From: Pseudomonadota bacterium
GTDB lineage: Bacteria > Desulfobacterota > Syntrophorhabdia > Syntrophorhabdales > Syntrophorhabdaceae
DNA: 46,480 nucleotides
Assembly (NCBI GenBank): GCA_026388315.1
Contig: JAPLKA010000047.1
Span: 1-46,480 of the forward strand
Reading direction: 5' to 3'
The notes under the pieces were generated by a model. It was not told where the DNA came from. It saw nothing but the letters and a program-made list of their open reading frames with translations, and did not search any database. Both the position numbers and the translations under genes were made by a program. Below are positions 32,392 to 40,145 of the stretch, one piece after another (position 1 is the stretch's first letter; each line of letters opens with the position of its first letter).

Positions 32392-34713
32392 ATGCATAAA
32401 ACAAAAACCATCCGCTTTATTCTTTTTGTATTCGTTGCCGGTTTAGGCGGGATTGTTGCGCAGACGATACTTCTAAGGGAGTTGCTCGTCCTCTTTTCCG
32501 GGAATGAATTATCAATAGGGGTCATAATCGGCTCCTGGGTCATATGGGAAGCCATCGGTGCATTTATCGGCGGCACATGTAACCGCAAGGACAACCCTGA
32601 AATACTTGTATTTTCAATAATCCTCTTCTCAGTGCTATTCCCCGCAAGCATCTATCTGACCCGTGTCTTTAAAGTAATTCTCTCTATCCCCCCCGGAGTA
32701 GGAGTGGGGCTTCTCCCTGTTTTTTACTCTTCTTTTCTCATTCTTCTTCCAACAGGAATCCTCCATGGTTTCTTTTTTACCCTGGCGTGTTCAATCCATA
32801 ATCAACTGACCGGCAAAGGGGCATCATCAGTGGGAAAAGTCTATTTCTATGAGATGCTCGGAACGATTGCGGGGGGAATACTGGTAAGCTATATCTTTAT
32901 TCCATATTTCAACTCATTTCATGTTGCCCTCGTTGTAGCCTTGTTGAGTACAGTATCCTGCATGATTTTCATGCTGCATGTTTTTAAAGAAAATAAAACA
33001 GGGCAATCAGGCGGTAGGAAGGCGGGATTGTTTATATTCACCCTTATGCTCTCGGTTTCCACTTTCATTGCCTTGCTATATGATATTGACGATACACTCC
33101 ACTCTACCTCCATCAAGAAACAATGGCCACAACAAAACGTGGTCTTTTATGAAAATTCCGTCTATCAGAATATAGTTGTAATCCAAAATGAGAACCAATA
33201 CACCTTTTTCACTGACGGCATCCCATTCATAACCACGCCCGTACCTGACATTGCCTTTGTGGAGGAATTCGCCCACTTTCCTCTCCTTACCCATCCCCAT
33301 CCTGAAAACGTTCTCATCCTTGGCGGAGGCGCAGGCGGTCTCATTAACGAAATACTCAAACACCCCACTGTAAAAAAGGTGGATTATGTCGAGATAGACC
33401 CTGCCCTCCTCAAGACAATCAGAAGATTTTCAACACCGCTTACAGAAACAGAGTTGAATAATCCCCTTGTCAGGCTTCATTACATAGACGGGAAAATATT
33501 CCTCAAAGAAACGAAAGATAAATATGATGTTGTGCTGATAGGATTGCCCCCGCCATCGACACTTCAGACGAACAGATTCTATACACAGGAATTCTTCACT
33601 ATGGTAAAGTCCATTTTGAAAACCGACGGGATACTCGCCCTTACCATGCCGGGCTCTCAGACTTACTACAGCAGCGAGTTGAAGGAGCTCAACACAAGTA
33701 TCATTGAAACACTCAAGTCCGTATTCGCATACGTCTTTGTCCTCCCCGGTGATTACAACCTTCTTCTCGCTTCGCATTCGGATATAGTGACAGAAATATC
33801 CCCTTCCCTTCTTTACAAAGCATTGAGCCGGCAGCGTATAGAGACAAAATTAATAACCCTTCCACACCTCAATTACCGGTTTGAAAAAAGGTGGCAGGAG
33901 TGGTTTGCCTCTGCCATAGAGGATTCAAAAGCATCAGTGAACAGGGATTTTTCTCCAAAAGGTCTCTATTATACTATTGCCTATCAGAACCTGCTCTTTT
34001 CTCCATCGCTCAAGTCTGTTTTCGATTCAGCAAAACACATCAATTTCACCTCCTTGCTTATTTTCATTTCTGCTGTTTTTCTGTTGTTCCTTCTTCTCAG
34101 GAAAAAGTTCACATACATCGGCATCCCCTATGCAATCACCACAACAGGCTTTGCCGTAATGGTTTTCGAGCTTGTTTTGATGTTTGGTTTTCAGATATTT
34201 TACGGGTATGTCTTCTACGAAATAGGGATTCTCATCACTGTTTTCATGGGAGGCATGGCTGCCGGGAGTCTTATTGTAACCTATCGCGACAGGCGGATCG
34301 GCGCACAAGAATTATCTCTCATGAAGACTCTCGATGCTGCAATGGTAATGTTTTCACTCCTCCTCATGCTTATATTTTCCTTTCCTGAAAAATTATCCTC
34401 CATATCACCCGTTGCCATCCGGCTCATATTTTATATCCTGCTCATGATCTCAGGTTTTTTTGCCGGTATGCAATTCCCGCTTTCCAATGCAATCTATCTG
34501 AATCGTACCGGTCACGAAGGTTTAGGTAACACTCAACCGGTCGGCAGAACTGCGGGGATGCTCTACGGTGCAGACCTTGTTGGCGGGTGCCTCGGAGGCA
34601 TTGTTGGAGGACTCATCGTTCTTCCCGTGCTCGGCCTTCTCCAGGGCTGTCTTCTCCTTGCCGTTCTAAAGGCAACAAGCCTGATCCTCCTGTACACTTT
34701 TCCAAAGAAATAG
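32392..34713 (+). CDS. Membrane-embedded spermidine-synthase-like protein
   Basis: A 773-residue protein with two blocks of hydrophobic helices (about 1-235 and 555-773) flanking a soluble spermidine-synthase-like Rossmann domain (about 250-500). The SAM-type site is NVLILGGGAGGLINEIL followed by VDYVEIDPALLKTIR. Where active spermidine synthases have a catalytic Asp (as in DSSDP), this protein has VVLIGLPPPSTLQ, so aminopropyl transfer is doubtful. Fused MFS/spermidine-synthase-like proteins are common and mostly uncharacterised. The ATG at 32392 is preferred to the in-frame TTG at 32389; no ribosome site is present. Membrane topology and substrate are unknown. Confidence 0.75.
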   Translation: MHKTKTIRFILFVFVAGLGGIVAQTILLRELLVLFSGNELSIGVIIGSWVIWEAIGAFIGGTCNRKDNPEILVFSIILFSVLFPASIYLTRVFKVILSIPPGVGVGLLPVFYSSFLILLPTGILHGFFFTLACSIHNQLTGKGASSVGKVYFYEMLGTIAGGILVSYIFIPYFNSFHVALVVALLSTVSCMIFMLHVFKENKTGQSGGRKAGLFIFTLMLSVSTFIALLYDIDDTLHSTSIKKQWPQQNVVFYENSVYQNIVVIQNENQYTFFTDGIPFITTPVPDIAFVEEFAHFPLLTHPHPENVLILGGGAGGLINEILKHPTVKKVDYVEIDPALLKTIRRFSTPLTETELNNPLVRLHYIDGKIFLKETKDKYDVVLIGLPPPSTLQTNRFYTQEFFTMVKSILKTDGILALTMPGSQTYYSSELKELNTSIIETLKSVFAYVFVLPGDYNLLLASHSDIVTEISPSLLYKALSRQRIETKLITLPHLNYRFEKRWQEWFASAIEDSKASVNRDFSPKGLYYTIAYQNLLFSPSLKSVFDSAKHINFTSLLIFISAVFLLFLLLRKKFTYIGIPYAITTTGFAVMVFELVLMFGFQIFYGYVFYEIGILITVFMGGMAAGSLIVTYRDRRIGAQELSLMKTLDAAMVMFSLLLMLIFSFPEKLSSISPVAIRLIFYILLMISGFFAGMQFPLSNAIYLNRTGHEGLGNTQPVGRTAGMLYGADLVGGCLGGIVGGLIVLPVLGLLQGCLLLAVLKATSLILLYTFPKK

Positions 34714-34980
34714 TGGTCGTTTTCCTATACAAATCCTATGAATCTTGATAATATCAAACAACATTTAAAAGAGAGGCATTCATTATGCGTTCCATCTTTT
34801 CTCTGGAATAACGGGGGATTATGATGCACACTCCTGTAAGAATAAATAATGATAATTTTTGTATTGTGTAGTAAAATTTGCCTCATTACGTCAAGGCATT
34901 TGCCGTAATCCTGTTGAAACAAACGGACAATTTCTTGAGTAGAATGAAAACCCGGAGACGGGAATAAATCTGGTGCGCTG
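34714..34980. other. Intergenic stretch with no gene seen
   Basis: AT-rich DNA between the spermidine-synthase-like and YdcF-like genes. I see only a loose inverted pair ATTACG / CGTAAT (about 34885-34909), no convincing terminator, no repeat block and no ORF with a ribosome site. Confidence 0.5.
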
Positions 34981-35757
34981 ATGGTCGACACAATATTTTT
35001 TTTGAAAAAAATTGTTTCCCCCCTTTTTCTGCCCTTGCCCATCGTGTCAATCTTGATAGTGAGCGGCTTGATCCTCCTGTGGGCAACTAAGAAGCAATTT
35101 TTAGGTAAAATCTTCGTTACCCTGGGAACGAGCCTGCTCCTACTGACAAGCTTCGGATTTCTGGCAGACCAGCTTACGACATCTCTCGAAAACCGTTATC
35201 TCCCTTTACTCAATGTTAAAGATATTCAAAAGGCCAAAGACATTAAATGGATTGTGGTGCTGGGAGGCGGCAACCTGCCCGATCCACGTTTGCCCCTTTC
35301 CAGTCAGCTTGGTTCGGCGTCGCTGACTCGCCTCTTAGAAGGGGTAAGCCTCCACCGTCAACTCCCCGGTTCAAGGCTCCTTCTTTCCGGCGGAGCCGTA
35401 TTTCAGGACACACCGGAGGCCGAAACGCTTGCGAAGACAGCCCTGTTGATGGGGGTAAAAGAAAACGATATGGTCTGTGAAAATAAATCCCGGGATACGG
35501 CCGATCAGGCAAAATGGATCTCAAGCATCGTTGGCCATAGTCAATTCATTCTCGTGACCTCGGCCATCCACATGCCCCGGTCCATAGCCCTTTTTCGCAA
35601 ATACGGTATGGACCCGATCCCCGCGCCAACCAACTACATGGTCGTCAAACAATCGCAATTCCATCCCGGGATGTTCTTTCCTAGCGCCAGTTCCCTGGGA
35701 ATGTTGGAAGCGGCCAGCCACGAATATCTGGGCATGATCTGGTTGCATGCTCAATAA
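34981..35757 (+). CDS. YdcF/ElyC-family DUF218 membrane protein
   Basis: A 258-residue protein with two N-terminal transmembrane helices (about 10-35 and 42-62) and a DUF218 domain. The conserved WIVVLGGGN strand (about 85-93), LLLSGGAVF, a segment PEAETLAKTALLMGV and NKSRDTADQAKWI, followed by ILVTSAIHMPRSIALFRKYGM, give the usual order. Relatives ElyC and SanA affect envelope integrity in E. coli, and the domain faces the periplasm. The ribosome site is weak. The gene is GC-richer than its flanks, and gene-free DNA lies on both sides, so it is probably monocistronic. Confidence 0.82.
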   Translation: MVDTIFFLKKIVSPLFLPLPIVSILIVSGLILLWATKKQFLGKIFVTLGTSLLLLTSFGFLADQLTTSLENRYLPLLNVKDIQKAKDIKWIVVLGGGNLPDPRLPLSSQLGSASLTRLLEGVSLHRQLPGSRLLLSGGAVFQDTPEAETLAKTALLMGVKENDMVCENKSRDTADQAKWISSIVGHSQFILVTSAIHMPRSIALFRKYGMDPIPAPTNYMVVKQSQFHPGMFFPSASSLGMLEAASHEYLGMIWLHAQ

Positions 35758-35941
35758 GACCTAAAAAAAACCGTCTTGAATAGTGAATAAAAGGTGGCAT
35801 GTTACTGACAGGAATTTGCTTTTTGGCATGACATAAGAATAATAGAAGAAAAACAATTTCTCAATACGAAAGTACCGAATTATGGTTAAAAATCCGATAA
35901 CGGGAAGTTATCTGAGGTATTTTCTCTGTGTTCAGAATGTA

Positions 35942-35955
35942 GTATAATATTATAC
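35942..35955 (+). promoter_or_regulatory. Promoter/palindrome upstream of the AmmeMemoRadiSam genes
   Basis: A perfect TATAAT (35943-35948) lies inside a 14-bp perfect palindrome GTATAATATTATAC. No good -35 box is seen at the right distance. The start codon is 10 nt beyond the palindrome, with only a weak GGA. Upstream, 35758-35940 holds no gene, apart from a two-word heptad repeat (GAATAGT GAATAAA) at 35778-35791. Confidence 0.45.
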
Positions 35956-35965
35956 GGATAGTGCC

Positions 35966-37075
35966 ATGATAACCAGAAGAGACTTTTTGAGAATTGCCCT
36001 GCTCGCCCCCGTTGTATTGAAGAGTATGCCGGGTAAGCTTTACGCCGACACGAAACCCCAGCTCAAAGAAGCCCTATATTATCAAAGGCTCGACGACAAA
36101 AAGATGACTGTATCATGCCAACTGTGTCCACGTGGATGTATTATTCCGGAAGGTGAAACCGGTTTCTGCCGTGCGAGAAAAAATGTAAGGGGCATACTGC
36201 TCTCCCTTGGATATGCGCAACCCTGTGCGATCCACATCGACCCCATCGAGAAAAAACCATTTTATAATTTTTATCCAAAGAGCATGAGCTTTTCTATAGC
36301 GAGTGCCGGCTGCAATCTGAGGTGCAAGTTCTGTCAGAACTGGCAGATATCTCAAGTTTCCCCGCTCGATACCGTAAACCAGTACAGTCTGCCGGATAAA
36401 ATTGTATCAACTGCAAAATCAAGCGGATGCAGAAGCATAGCCTATACCTACACAGAGCCGACAAATTTCTTTGAATACATGCTTGATACAGCAAAGCTTG
36501 CAAGAAGTAACGGCATTCTCAACGTGAACCATTCAAACGGTTACATCAACCCGGAACCGCTGAAAGAACTCTGCAAATACCTCGATGCGGCGAATATCGA
36601 CCTAAAGGGGTTCAGCAACGATTTTTATAACAGAATCTGCGAAGCCGAACTAAATCCGGTGCTTGAAACGATAAAAACACTCAAGAAATCAGGGGTATGG
36701 GTGGAGATAACAAATCTTGTCATCCCTGGTTACAACGATGATATGAAGATGATTACAAAATTATGTGAGTGGGTAAAAAACGATGTAGGTGCGGACACGC
36801 CTGTCCATTTTTCCCGTTTTTACCCCATGTATAAAATGACCGGTGTTGCCCCCACCCCGGTGAGCACGCTCGAGAAAGCACGGGAAATTGCCATAAAAAC
36901 AGGGCTCCATTACCCATATGTGGGAAATGTCCCCGGTCATCCGGGAGACAATACATACTGTCCCAACTGCAAAAAGATGCTGGTAAAAAGGGCCGGATAC
37001 AGCATTCTTGAGAACGCGGTAAAGAATGGAAAATGCAAATATTGCGGGACAAAGATAGGAGGAATATGGGGATGA
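35966..37075 (+). CDS. amrS: AmmeMemoRadiSam system radical SAM enzyme with a Tat signal
   Basis: A 369-residue radical SAM protein. The [4Fe-4S] motif is AGCNLRCKFCQNW with Cys116, Cys120 and Cys123. An N-terminal Cys block (SCQLCPRGCIIPEGETGFC) and a C-terminal zinc-ribbon-like CPNCKK...CKYCG match the AmrS family. It begins MITRRDFLRIALLAPVVL, a twin-arginine signal with RRDFLR, so the folded, cofactor-loaded enzyme may be exported by Tat. AmrS is named for its genomic link to Memo and AMMECR1 proteins; its reaction is unknown. Those two domains are fused in the next gene, whose start overlaps this stop by 4 bp. The C-terminal GIWG and AGGAGG site of the neighbour overlap. Confidence 0.93.
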   Translation: MITRRDFLRIALLAPVVLKSMPGKLYADTKPQLKEALYYQRLDDKKMTVSCQLCPRGCIIPEGETGFCRARKNVRGILLSLGYAQPCAIHIDPIEKKPFYNFYPKSMSFSIASAGCNLRCKFCQNWQISQVSPLDTVNQYSLPDKIVSTAKSSGCRSIAYTYTEPTNFFEYMLDTAKLARSNGILNVNHSNGYINPEPLKELCKYLDAANIDLKGFSNDFYNRICEAELNPVLETIKTLKKSGVWVEITNLVIPGYNDDMKMITKLCEWVKNDVGADTPVHFSRFYPMYKMTGVAPTPVSTLEKAREIAIKTGLHYPYVGNVPGHPGDNTYCPNCKKMLVKRAGYSILENAVKNGKCKYCGTKIGGIWG

Positions 37076-38571
37076 AAACAGTTTTGAGTTTTGAGTTTCG
37101 AGTTTTGAGTTATAAACACCTTATCATTGCCCTTGGCATATTTTTCATATTTTTTGTCTCAACCCTCTGCAATGCTGAGGAGGGGCAGCAGAAAGTAAAA
37201 AAACCGGCTTTTGCAGGGTCTTTTTATCCGGCGGACAAGCATCAACTGGAGAAAAAGATAGATGGGTATCTCAAAGAGGCTGAGGCAAAGAGTGAAAAGA
37301 TTCCTTCACAGATTTTTGGTGTTATTTCTCCCCATGCAGGATACGAGTATTCAGGACAGGTTGCAGCGTACGGATATAACCAGATAAAAGGAAAAGATTA
37401 CAAAACCGTGATTATTATCGGGTCGAGTCACCAGGTGCCTTTCAAGGGAATCTCGATTTACCCTTCAGGCTCCTGGGAAACCCCACTCGGAAATGTCCAG
37501 ATAGACCGGAAGATTGCACAATATCTCATGGATAACTGCAAATCCGTAAAGGTCTATCCCGCGGCCTTTGTCCGTGAGCATTCCCTGGAGGTACAGGTGC
37601 CTTTCCTCCAGCGCTCTCTTAAATCATTTAACATTGTACCTCTGGTTACCGGGTCTCTTGATGGAGATGACTATAAAAACCTTTCCGATGCCCTCCTGAA
37701 ACTCCTCAAACAAAACCCGAAAGACATCCTCATTGTTGCATCCTCCGACATGTCCCACTATCACTCTTATAACAAAGCGTCCCAAATGGACAAACTCGCC
37801 TTAAAAGACATGGAAGAACTTGGTATCGAAAAACTCTTTGAAAATCTTTACAATGGGAATTGCGAATTGTGCGGCGCCCCCGGTGTGATTACCCTCATGA
37901 TGGTAGCCTCGAAGCTGAACGCCCGGGCGAAAACCCTTTATTATGCAAATTCCGGCGATGTGACACGTGATAAAGACAGGGTTGTGGGATACGGGGCCGT
38001 TGCCTTTATGTATCCCGACAAAAGCGACTCCGCTCTGAGCAAGCAAGAACAGAATACATTACTTATGATTGCCCGCAAAACCCTCGATGAATATATCTCA
38101 AAGGGCAATATCCCGCAGTTTGATATTAAAGCAGGCAAGCTCCTTGAAAAAAGAGGGGTCTTTGTTACGCTTACAAAAAATCATGACCTCCGCGGGTGCA
38201 TTGGATATATTGTGCCGGTTGCACCATTATACAAAGCAGTTATAGAAATGACGGTATCAGCGTCAACCAGGGACCCCCGCTTTCCTCCTGTTTCAAAAGG
38301 GGAATTGAAAGACATTAATATTGAAATATCAGCACTCACCCCTTTAAAACTTATCAATGATCCAAACAGTATCGAAGTTGGAAAACATGGTTTGTATATA
38401 ACAAAAGGTAACTATTCCGGTCTCCTGTTGCCGCAGGTGGCCACAGAGCATAAATGGAACAGGGAAGAATTTCTCAGACAGACCTGCATGAAAGCCGGTC
38501 TCCCGTCAACGGCGTGGAAGGATAAAGGAACAAACATTTATACCTTCATGGCACAGATATTTTCTGAATAG
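37072..38571 (+). CDS. Fused AmmeMemoRadiSam B (Memo) and A (AMMECR1) protein, secreted
   Basis: A 499-residue fusion. Residues 1-35 form a Sec-type signal peptide (hydrophobic core HLIIALGIFFIFFVSTLC, cleavage after CNA). Residues 45-315 are a Memo domain related to extradiol dioxygenases: AGSFYPAD, VISPHAGYEYSG, IGSSHQVPF, EHSLEVQVPF and ELCGAPGVIT carry the expected His/Cys ligands. Residues 330-499 are AMMECR1, with LRGCIGYI (about 373-380) and ASTRDPRFPPV. The ATG at 37072 overlaps the previous stop and has AGGAGG 9 nt upstream. Codons 4-15 lie in a period-7 repeat, so the n-region of the signal is repeat-encoded. With the Tat-signalled radical SAM partner, all three parts of the system appear to be outside the cytoplasm. 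Confidence 0.92.
   Translation: MKTVLSFEFRVLSYKHLIIALGIFFIFFVSTLCNAEEGQQKVKKPAFAGSFYPADKHQLEKKIDGYLKEAEAKSEKIPSQIFGVISPHAGYEYSGQVAAYGYNQIKGKDYKTVIIIGSSHQVPFKGISIYPSGSWETPLGNVQIDRKIAQYLMDNCKSVKVYPAAFVREHSLEVQVPFLQRSLKSFNIVPLVTGSLDGDDYKNLSDALLKLLKQNPKDILIVASSDMSHYHSYNKASQMDKLALKDMEELGIEKLFENLYNGNCELCGAPGVITLMMVASKLNARAKTLYYANSGDVTRDKDRVVGYGAVAFMYPDKSDSALSKQEQNTLLMIARKTLDEYISKGNIPQFDIKAGKLLEKRGVFVTLTKNHDLRGCIGYIVPVAPLYKAVIEMTVSASTRDPRFPPVSKGELKDINIEISALTPLKLINDPNSIEVGKHGLYITKGNYSGLLLPQVATEHKWNREEFLRQTCMKAGLPSTAWKDKGTNIYTFMAQIFSE
37081..37115. repeat. Period-7 repeat inside a signal-peptide coding region
   Basis: Five in-register words, GTTTTGA, GTTTTGA, GTTTCGA, GTTTTGA, GTTATAA. They are translated as VLSFEFRVLSYK in the Memo/AMMECR1 protein. 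Thirty-five bases is not a multiple of three, so the repeat length was constrained by frame at some point. Confidence 0.8.
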
Positions 38572-38583
38572 CCCGACCGGCCT

Positions 38584-39246
38584 ATGATAAAAGAAAGATA
38601 CTTCACAGCCGGTTCTATCCATCAAAAGGCTGAAATAATGCTCTCTTCGCTCATGGAGTTCAGGAAAAGACATGATTTTGTGTTTAATCCTGAAGGGTCG
38701 GCATTATTAATTCTGGATATGCAAAAATATTTTCTGGAAGCATCATCACATGCATATATTCCCAGTGCCAGCGCGATTATTCCCGCCATAAAGACACTTA
38801 TCCATTTGTATTCGGACAGGGGTCTGCCCCTCATATTCACCCGTCATATCAATACACCCGTCAACTCCGGGATGATGTCACGATGGTGGACGGATACGAT
38901 CACAAAAGAAAACCCCTTGAGCGGCATCGCAGACAGCATGAATACTGAAAACGCTGTTGTGATTGATAAAGGCCAGTATGACGCCTTTTTTGAAACCCCC
39001 CTTGAATCCATCCTGAAGGGAAAAAACATCACCCGCATCATCGTTTGCGGGGTCATGACACATCTGTGTTGTGAAACGACGGCCCGCTCCGCTTTCACAA
39101 GAGGTTTTGAGGTCTTTTTCACGATTGACGGAACAGCCACATACAACAAACTGTTCCACATGTCTGCTCTTCTCAATCTCTCTCACGGTTTTGCCGTCCC
39201 TGTCCTTATGACTGAATTAATAGCATCTTTTGAGGTATACCCCTGA
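38584..39246 (+). CDS. Isochorismatase-family cysteine hydrolase
   Basis: A 220-residue hydrolase of the isochorismatase-like fold (nicotinamidases, ureidoacrylate and related amidases). The catalytic triad is visible: Asp45 in LLILDMQKYF, Lys129 in AVVIDKGQYDAF and Cys162 in CGVMTHLCCETTARSA. An N-terminal extension of about 35 residues precedes the first strand. It starts 12 bp after the Memo/AMMECR1 stop with no clear ribosome site, and its stop overlaps the next gene, so it belongs to the same transcript. The substrate is unknown. The fold's name does not imply chorismate metabolism here. Confidence 0.85.
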   Translation: MIKERYFTAGSIHQKAEIMLSSLMEFRKRHDFVFNPEGSALLILDMQKYFLEASSHAYIPSASAIIPAIKTLIHLYSDRGLPLIFTRHINTPVNSGMMSRWWTDTITKENPLSGIADSMNTENAVVIDKGQYDAFFETPLESILKGKNITRIIVCGVMTHLCCETTARSAFTRGFEVFFTIDGTATYNKLFHMSALLNLSHGFAVPVLMTELIASFEVYP

Positions 39247-40145
39247 AAACCATTAATGTAGCCATCATCGGCGCCGGCCCTGCCGGTATTGCAGCATCAA
39301 TACAACTCAAACGCTATGGAATCGACACTATACTCTTTGAAAAAAACGGTGTCGGGGGGCTGCTGCGGAACGCTAACTTTGTTGAGAATTATCCGGGGTT
39401 TCCTAAGGGGATTTCAGGCAGCCGCCTTGTCAACTCTTTCAAAAAACAATTGGAAGCCCTCTCGATAAATGTTCTCCTCGAAGAGGTTTTGAGGCTTGAC
39501 CTCGAAGACAAAACGAAAAAAGGTTTCATTATAGAGACTGCCGCCGGGCTTTACAGGTCAAGCATGACAGTCATTACTACGGGAACAAAGCCAAAGAAGG
39601 CTGCATCCATTACGATACCGGACAACGTTAAAGGCAATATCTACTATGAAATCCTCCCTATTATTGCAACAAGAAGAAAGACGATCATTATTGCAGGTGG
39701 CGGAGATGCCGCCTTTGATTATGCCCTGAACCTCGGAAGATATAACGAGGTAATTATCCTCAACCGGACCGACAGAACAAGATGCCTCCCTCTTCTGCGG
39801 GAGAGGGCCTCCCTTCTGAAAAACATTACTTATCATGAAAATACCTTAATCTCAGGGGTTACACAATCGCCTGACCATGGATTGCATATCACATGTTTAA
39901 TGCCCGGCGGTGTGGCCGCCTTTTCTGCCGATTATCTGATATTTGCCGTCGGTAGAGAGCCACAACTTGATTTTCTTGCTGAAAAAGTGAAGAATAGTAT
40001 CCCCCCTTTGAAGGAAAAAGGGATTCTTTATTTCGCCGGCGATGTGCACAACGGTGATTTCAGACAGACCTCTATCGCTACAGGGGAGGGTATCATGACA
40101 GCCATGAAGATTCAGCGAATAATGAAGGAGGCACAAAAAGGATGA
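39243..40145 (+). CDS. Thioredoxin-reductase-like FAD/NAD(P) oxidoreductase, CTG start
   Basis: A 300-residue flavoprotein. The frame opens with LKTINVAIIGAGPAGIAAS, with the FAD Rossmann motif GAGPAG at 10-15, then VGGLLRNANFVENYPGFP, a second Rossmann GGGDAAFD (around 150) and a final YFAGDVHNGDF. TrxB-type layout is clear, but the redox CxxC of thioredoxin reductase is absent, so it resembles TrxR-like ferredoxin/flavodoxin reductases. No ATG, GTG or TTG lies near the conserved N terminus. A CTG at 39243 overlaps the preceding TGA (CTGA), with GAGG 7 nt upstream, so I call CTG as the start. An ATG at 39450 would remove the FAD site. It overlaps the RlmN-like gene by 4 bp and could feed electrons to radical SAM enzymes. 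Confidence 0.85.
   Translation: MKTINVAIIGAGPAGIAASIQLKRYGIDTILFEKNGVGGLLRNANFVENYPGFPKGISGSRLVNSFKKQLEALSINVLLEEVLRLDLEDKTKKGFIIETAAGLYRSSMTVITTGTKPKKAASITIPDNVKGNIYYEILPIIATRRKTIIIAGGGDAAFDYALNLGRYNEVIILNRTDRTRCLPLLRERASLLKNITYHENTLISGVTQSPDHGLHITCLMPGGVAAFSADYLIFAVGREPQLDFLAEKVKNSIPPLKEKGILYFAGDVHNGDFRQTSIATGEGIMTAMKIQRIMKEAQKG

Noticed and set aside
39450-40145. A 231-residue ORF starting at ATG 39450
   Set aside because: It lacks the N-terminal FAD-binding half; the same frame is open upstream to a CTG with a ribosome site and contains the GAGPAG motif.
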